This document shows, in pieces, positions 61,732-64,000 of a stretch of 64,000 nucleotides of DNA. The notes under the pieces are model-generated. The model was not told where the DNA came from, made no database searches, and saw only the letters and a list, made by a program, of their open reading frames with translations. How positions within the stretch are numbered: position 1 is the stretch's first letter; every line of letters begins with the position of its first letter. The position numbers and the translations under genes are program-made. This stretch comes from Albirhodobacter sp042466415 (lineage in GTDB: Bacteria; Pseudomonadota; Alphaproteobacteria; Rhodobacterales; Rhodobacteraceae), in contig NZ_JAXHCH010000002.1 of assembly GCF_042466415.1 (NCBI RefSeq), positions 1,116,001-1,180,000 on the forward strand, written 5' to 3'.

Positions 61732-62574
61732 ATGTTTACCAACGTTCAATGGCCTGCGATCACGGATTGGGATGCGATGTATGACAACGCGCCCGCAATC
61801 CCCAAAGGCCACGAATGGCCGCAAAGATGGGTCGACCCCGCCCAAACTGCGCGCGAGACATTTCTTGCGGCGGGGCGGGCAAAAATCGGTGTGAAATACG
61901 GCGACCGGCCGCGCAACCGTTATGATCTTTTCCTGCCCGACGACGTGCCGCGGGGCGTTGTGATCTTCGTCCACGGCGGTTTTTGGATGGGGCTTGATGA
62001 AAGTTACTGGTCACATTTCGCGCAAGGTCCGCTGGCGCACGGGTTTGCGGTTGCGGTGCCGACATATACCCTCGCCCCTGAGGCGCGGATCTCCGAGATG
62101 ACGCGCGAAATCGCGCAGGCAATCTCCCATGCGGCCCGTGATATTGCCGGCCCGATACATTTGTGCGGGCATTCCGCAGGGGGGCATCTGGTCACGCGAA
62201 TGGTCGTCGAGAACGGCCCGCTGGCACCGGAAGTGAGCGGACGCATCAAGCAGGTGCTGTCTGTCTCGGGGCTGCATGATCTCCGCCCGATGCTCAAATA
62301 CTGGCGGAACAAGACGCTTCACCTTGATCTCACTGAAGCTGTGCGCGAAAGCCCCGCCCTGCTCGCACCCCAGCCCGGCGTTCGTTTGACATGCTGGGCG
62401 GGCGCGATGGAAACTCCGGAATTCTTGCGCCAGAATGCTTTGCTCGCAAATATCTGGCGCGGTTTGGGAAGCGCGACAAGCTGCGTGGAGGAGCCGATGC
62501 GGCACCATTTCAATATCTTGGACGGGCTGACCGACCCTCACCACCCCATGTCACTGACGCTTTGCGCGCCCTAA
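61732..62574 (+). CDS. alpha/beta hydrolase, arylformamidase (kynurenine formamidase)-like
   Basis: A 280-residue alpha/beta hydrolase. The oxyanion/HGGxW motif (IFVHGGFWMGLDESYWSHFA) and nucleophile elbow GHSAGGH (Ser) are typical of arylformamidases and related carboxylesterases. A His near HHFNILDGLTDP is a candidate catalytic base. Arylformamidases release formate from N-formyl-kynurenine or similar. No kynureninase or tryptophan dioxygenase gene is visible here. The gene follows the CoA ligase by 5 bp and converges on rlmF. Confidence 0.83.
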   Translation: MFTNVQWPAITDWDAMYDNAPAIPKGHEWPQRWVDPAQTARETFLAAGRAKIGVKYGDRPRNRYDLFLPDDVPRGVVIFVHGGFWMGLDESYWSHFAQGPLAHGFAVAVPTYTLAPEARISEMTREIAQAISHAARDIAGPIHLCGHSAGGHLVTRMVVENGPLAPEVSGRIKQVLSVSGLHDLRPMLKYWRNKTLHLDLTEAVRESPALLAPQPGVRLTCWAGAMETPEFLRQNALLANIWRGLGSATSCVEEPMRHHFNILDGLTDPHHPMSLTLCAP

Positions 62575-62598
62575 CAGAGGCCGGCTTGCGCACGGGCC

Positions 62599-63534
62599 TC
62601 ACGCGCCGCGTTTTGCGGCATTGGCCAGGAACGAGGCTCTGTGATTGCGTCGAATATAGGTCCACGCGACGAAGCGGCTTGTTTTCTGCCCCTGCGCCAT
62701 CTCGCAAACCGTGTAATCGGCCACGCGGGCAGATCCCAAAATCCTGCTGAGAGGCTTGAGATTGTCTTTCTTTGACACCAAGCAGGTGAACCACAAGCAT
62801 TGCGGCGCGAAATCGATGCTCTGTTCGACCATGCTCGCAATGAATTTAATCTCGCCCCCAGGGCACCAAAGCTCCGCGTTTTGGCCGCCGAAGTTAAGCG
62901 TGTCAGATTGCCCCTTGCCGAGGTTTTGCCACTTCCGCTGTGTGCCCCTATTCGCTTGTTCAAGCGAAGCATGAAACGGCGGGTTACACATCGTGAGGTG
63001 AAAAACGTCTCGCGGGTCAATCACGCCCCTAAAGATATTCTCGCGGTTTGCTTGATGCCTCAGGCGGATATTGAGATCGTTGAGCTCGCAGATCGCCTTA
63101 GCAGATTTGATCGCCAGCGGATCGATATCCACGCCGGTGAAATCCCATCCGTATTCACTTTGACCGATCAAAGGATACACCAAACTGGCGCCGGTGCCGA
63201 TATCCAGAACTTTGACGTCGCGCCCGCGCGGAATCTCTCCGCCGTTGCTTTGCGCAAGCAGGTCCGCGAGCGAATGGACGTAATCGACACGACCGGGAAT
63301 AGGCGGGCAGAGATAGGTCGGCGGGATGTCCCAAAAATCGATTGCGTAATGCGTCTTCAACAGCGCGCGATTGAGCATGCGCACCGCGCGCGCATCCTGA
63401 AAGTTGATCGTCGTCTGGCCCAGCGGATTGCGCATCGTGAAGGCCTCAAGATCCGGCATTTGCGCAATCAAACGCGCAAAATCATACCCTTCCCGATGTT
63501 GGTTACGGGGGTGTAGCATCGTCTTGGTGGCCAT
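62599..63534 (-). CDS. rlmF: 23S rRNA (adenine(1618)-N(6))-methyltransferase RlmF
   Basis: A 311-residue SAM-dependent methyltransferase that modifies A1618 of 23S rRNA. It shows HPRNQHREGYDFARLI near the start, SAM motif VLDIGTGASLVYPLIG, the acidic GVDIDPLAIKSA, and catalytic NPPF (TMCNPPFHAS). These are characteristic of RlmF (YbiN). AGAAGG lies upstream of ATG 63534; the extension to 63609 is unlikely. A housekeeping gene that marks the edge of the aromatic module. Confidence 0.94.
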   Translation of the reverse strand: MATKTMLHPRNQHREGYDFARLIAQMPDLEAFTMRNPLGQTTINFQDARAVRMLNRALLKTHYAIDFWDIPPTYLCPPIPGRVDYVHSLADLLAQSNGGEIPRGRDVKVLDIGTGASLVYPLIGQSEYGWDFTGVDIDPLAIKSAKAICELNDLNIRLRHQANRENIFRGVIDPRDVFHLTMCNPPFHASLEQANRGTQRKWQNLGKGQSDTLNFGGQNAELWCPGGEIKFIASMVEQSIDFAPQCLWFTCLVSKKDNLKPLSRILGSARVADYTVCEMAQGQKTSRFVAWTYIRRNHRASFLANAAKRGA

Positions 63535-63836
63535 GAGAAAGCCTTCTGAAAGTTTGGAAGTCTGTCGCCGGGCTGATCCTAGACCGTCCCGACCGCGAAC
63601 GGAATACACGAACCGCCCTACGCCGTCATTCGGGAAATCGGCCGCGTCCCCGCCCTCACACGCGCCGCGATCCTATCTTGCCGGTTTGCGGCGTCTTGAG
63701 GTCTCGCAAGGGCCGGTCGCGCTCGAAGGGATATTCTCTGGCGGATCGCGCGTCCCACGACAGCCCATGCCGAAGGCGATAGCAAAACAGCTCGAAGCTT
63801 GTTAATACTGCGCTCGATTTTACCACTAGGAAATAC
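63535..63836. other. about 300 bp without a convincing gene
   Basis: Short open frames on both strands, none with a ribosome-binding site or recognised family. The interval presumably carries the divergent promoters of rlmF and the DUF2322-like gene. Confidence 0.45.
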
Positions 63837-64000
63837 ATGATGATAAAGCCCACCGCGTCATTCAAAGACAACCTCGCCCTTCTGCCCTCGATCGAGACCC
63901 TCGCCCGCATCGATCTGATCGATCAAAATGACAACGTTGTCGCATCCATTGAAAACCAACCCGGCAAGCAAGGGTCCCTCGCGGTATATCAATACCTTGC
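63837..64000 (+). CDS. DUF2322-like protein, N-terminal part (C-terminus outside window)
   Basis: 54 residues are visible, starting MMIKPTASFKDNLALLPSIE, then LARIDLIDQNDNVVASIEN and PGKQGSLAVYQYLA. The opening FKDNLALLPSIE and the PGKxGSL piece resemble small DUF2322 proteins as I recall them. AGGA lies six bases before the ATG. No function is known. It is divergent from rlmF. Confidence 0.6.
   Translation, partial: MMIKPTASFKDNLALLPSIETLARIDLIDQNDNVVASIENQPGKQGSLAVYQYL

Noticed and set aside
62800..63516. 238-codon open frame on the plus strand
   Set aside because: It is antisense to rlmF, whose domain motifs and start are clear. The plus-strand translation resembles no family.
63404..63805. 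Plus-strand frame between rlmF and the DUF2322-like gene
   Set aside because: Begins inside rlmF antisense and shows no family resemblance. Treated as non-coding.
1..64000. Mobile elements, CRISPR arrays, tRNA or rRNA genes
   Set aside because: No transposase or integrase domains, no regularly spaced direct repeats, and no tRNA- or rRNA-like conserved stretches were recognised.

Overview
The window reads as one chromosomal stretch of a metabolically versatile alphaproteobacterium, most likely a member of the Rhodobacterales (Roseobacter-like). The base composition is G+C-rich. Genes are packed in operons with ATGA or GTGA overlaps. An imuA-imuB-dnaE2 mutasome is present, candidate LexA boxes have the alphaproteobacterial direct-repeat form (GAAC-N7-GAAC), and solute-binding-protein-dependent transporters are abundant. 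I see no rRNA, tRNA, CRISPR array, insertion sequence or phage gene. Species cannot be fixed from the sequence alone.

Layout. 1-3.7 kb: end of an LdhA-type 2-hydroxyacid dehydrogenase, an XRE regulator, a DUF2061 membrane protein, a RidA-like protein and a DEDDh exonuclease, separated by two gene-poor gaps. 4-9.3 kb: the error-prone repair cassette imuA-imuB-dnaE2. 9.5-17.5 kb: a sugar-acid module with a stand-alone SMP-30 lactonase, an IclR/SMP-30 fusion regulator, and a divergent operon of an enolase-superfamily dehydratase, an SDR and a tripartite tricarboxylate transporter (TctCBA). 17.6-28 kb: an eight-gene operon holding a BMP-type ABC transporter, a formamidase-like enzyme, biuret hydrolase, a second isochorismatase-fold hydrolase (possible triuret hydrolase) and a cupin. 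A LysR regulator and divergent allophanate hydrolase complete a path from biuret to ammonia and CO2. 28.4-32.5 kb: glycine betaine/choline ABC transporter with a double-length permease. 32.6-39.4 kb: FadR-type GntR regulator and a polyamine-type ABC transporter followed by a nucleobase deaminase-like protein, a flavin reductase-like protein and an Asp/Glu/hydantoin racemase-like protein.

39.5-44.1 kb: a Cys-rich protein, a LuxR-type regulator, and a two-gene DNA-repair operon (radical SAM protein plus UdgX-type uracil-DNA glycosylase) whose promoter carries an embedded LexA box and predicts a leaderless mRNA. 44.4-50.7 kb: RND efflux pump with divergent TetR regulator. 50.9-52.7 kb: DUF3500 protein and a small exported protein. 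52.9-62.6 kb: an aromatic-acid module with a PhzS-like flavin monooxygenase, a cupin and a LivK-type binding protein on the minus strand, and LivHMGF, an aminobenzoate/benzoate-CoA ligase-like enzyme and an arylformamidase-like hydrolase on the plus strand. The end holds rlmF and the start of a DUF2322-like gene.

The strongest observations are: (1) the SOS promoter at 41446-41480; (2) a biuret (possibly triuret) operon with the same 13-bp LysR-type palindrome at both of its control regions; (3) an IclR/SMP-30 fusion whose lactonase domain has lost signature residues kept by the adjacent stand-alone enzyme, which suggests a lactone sensor.
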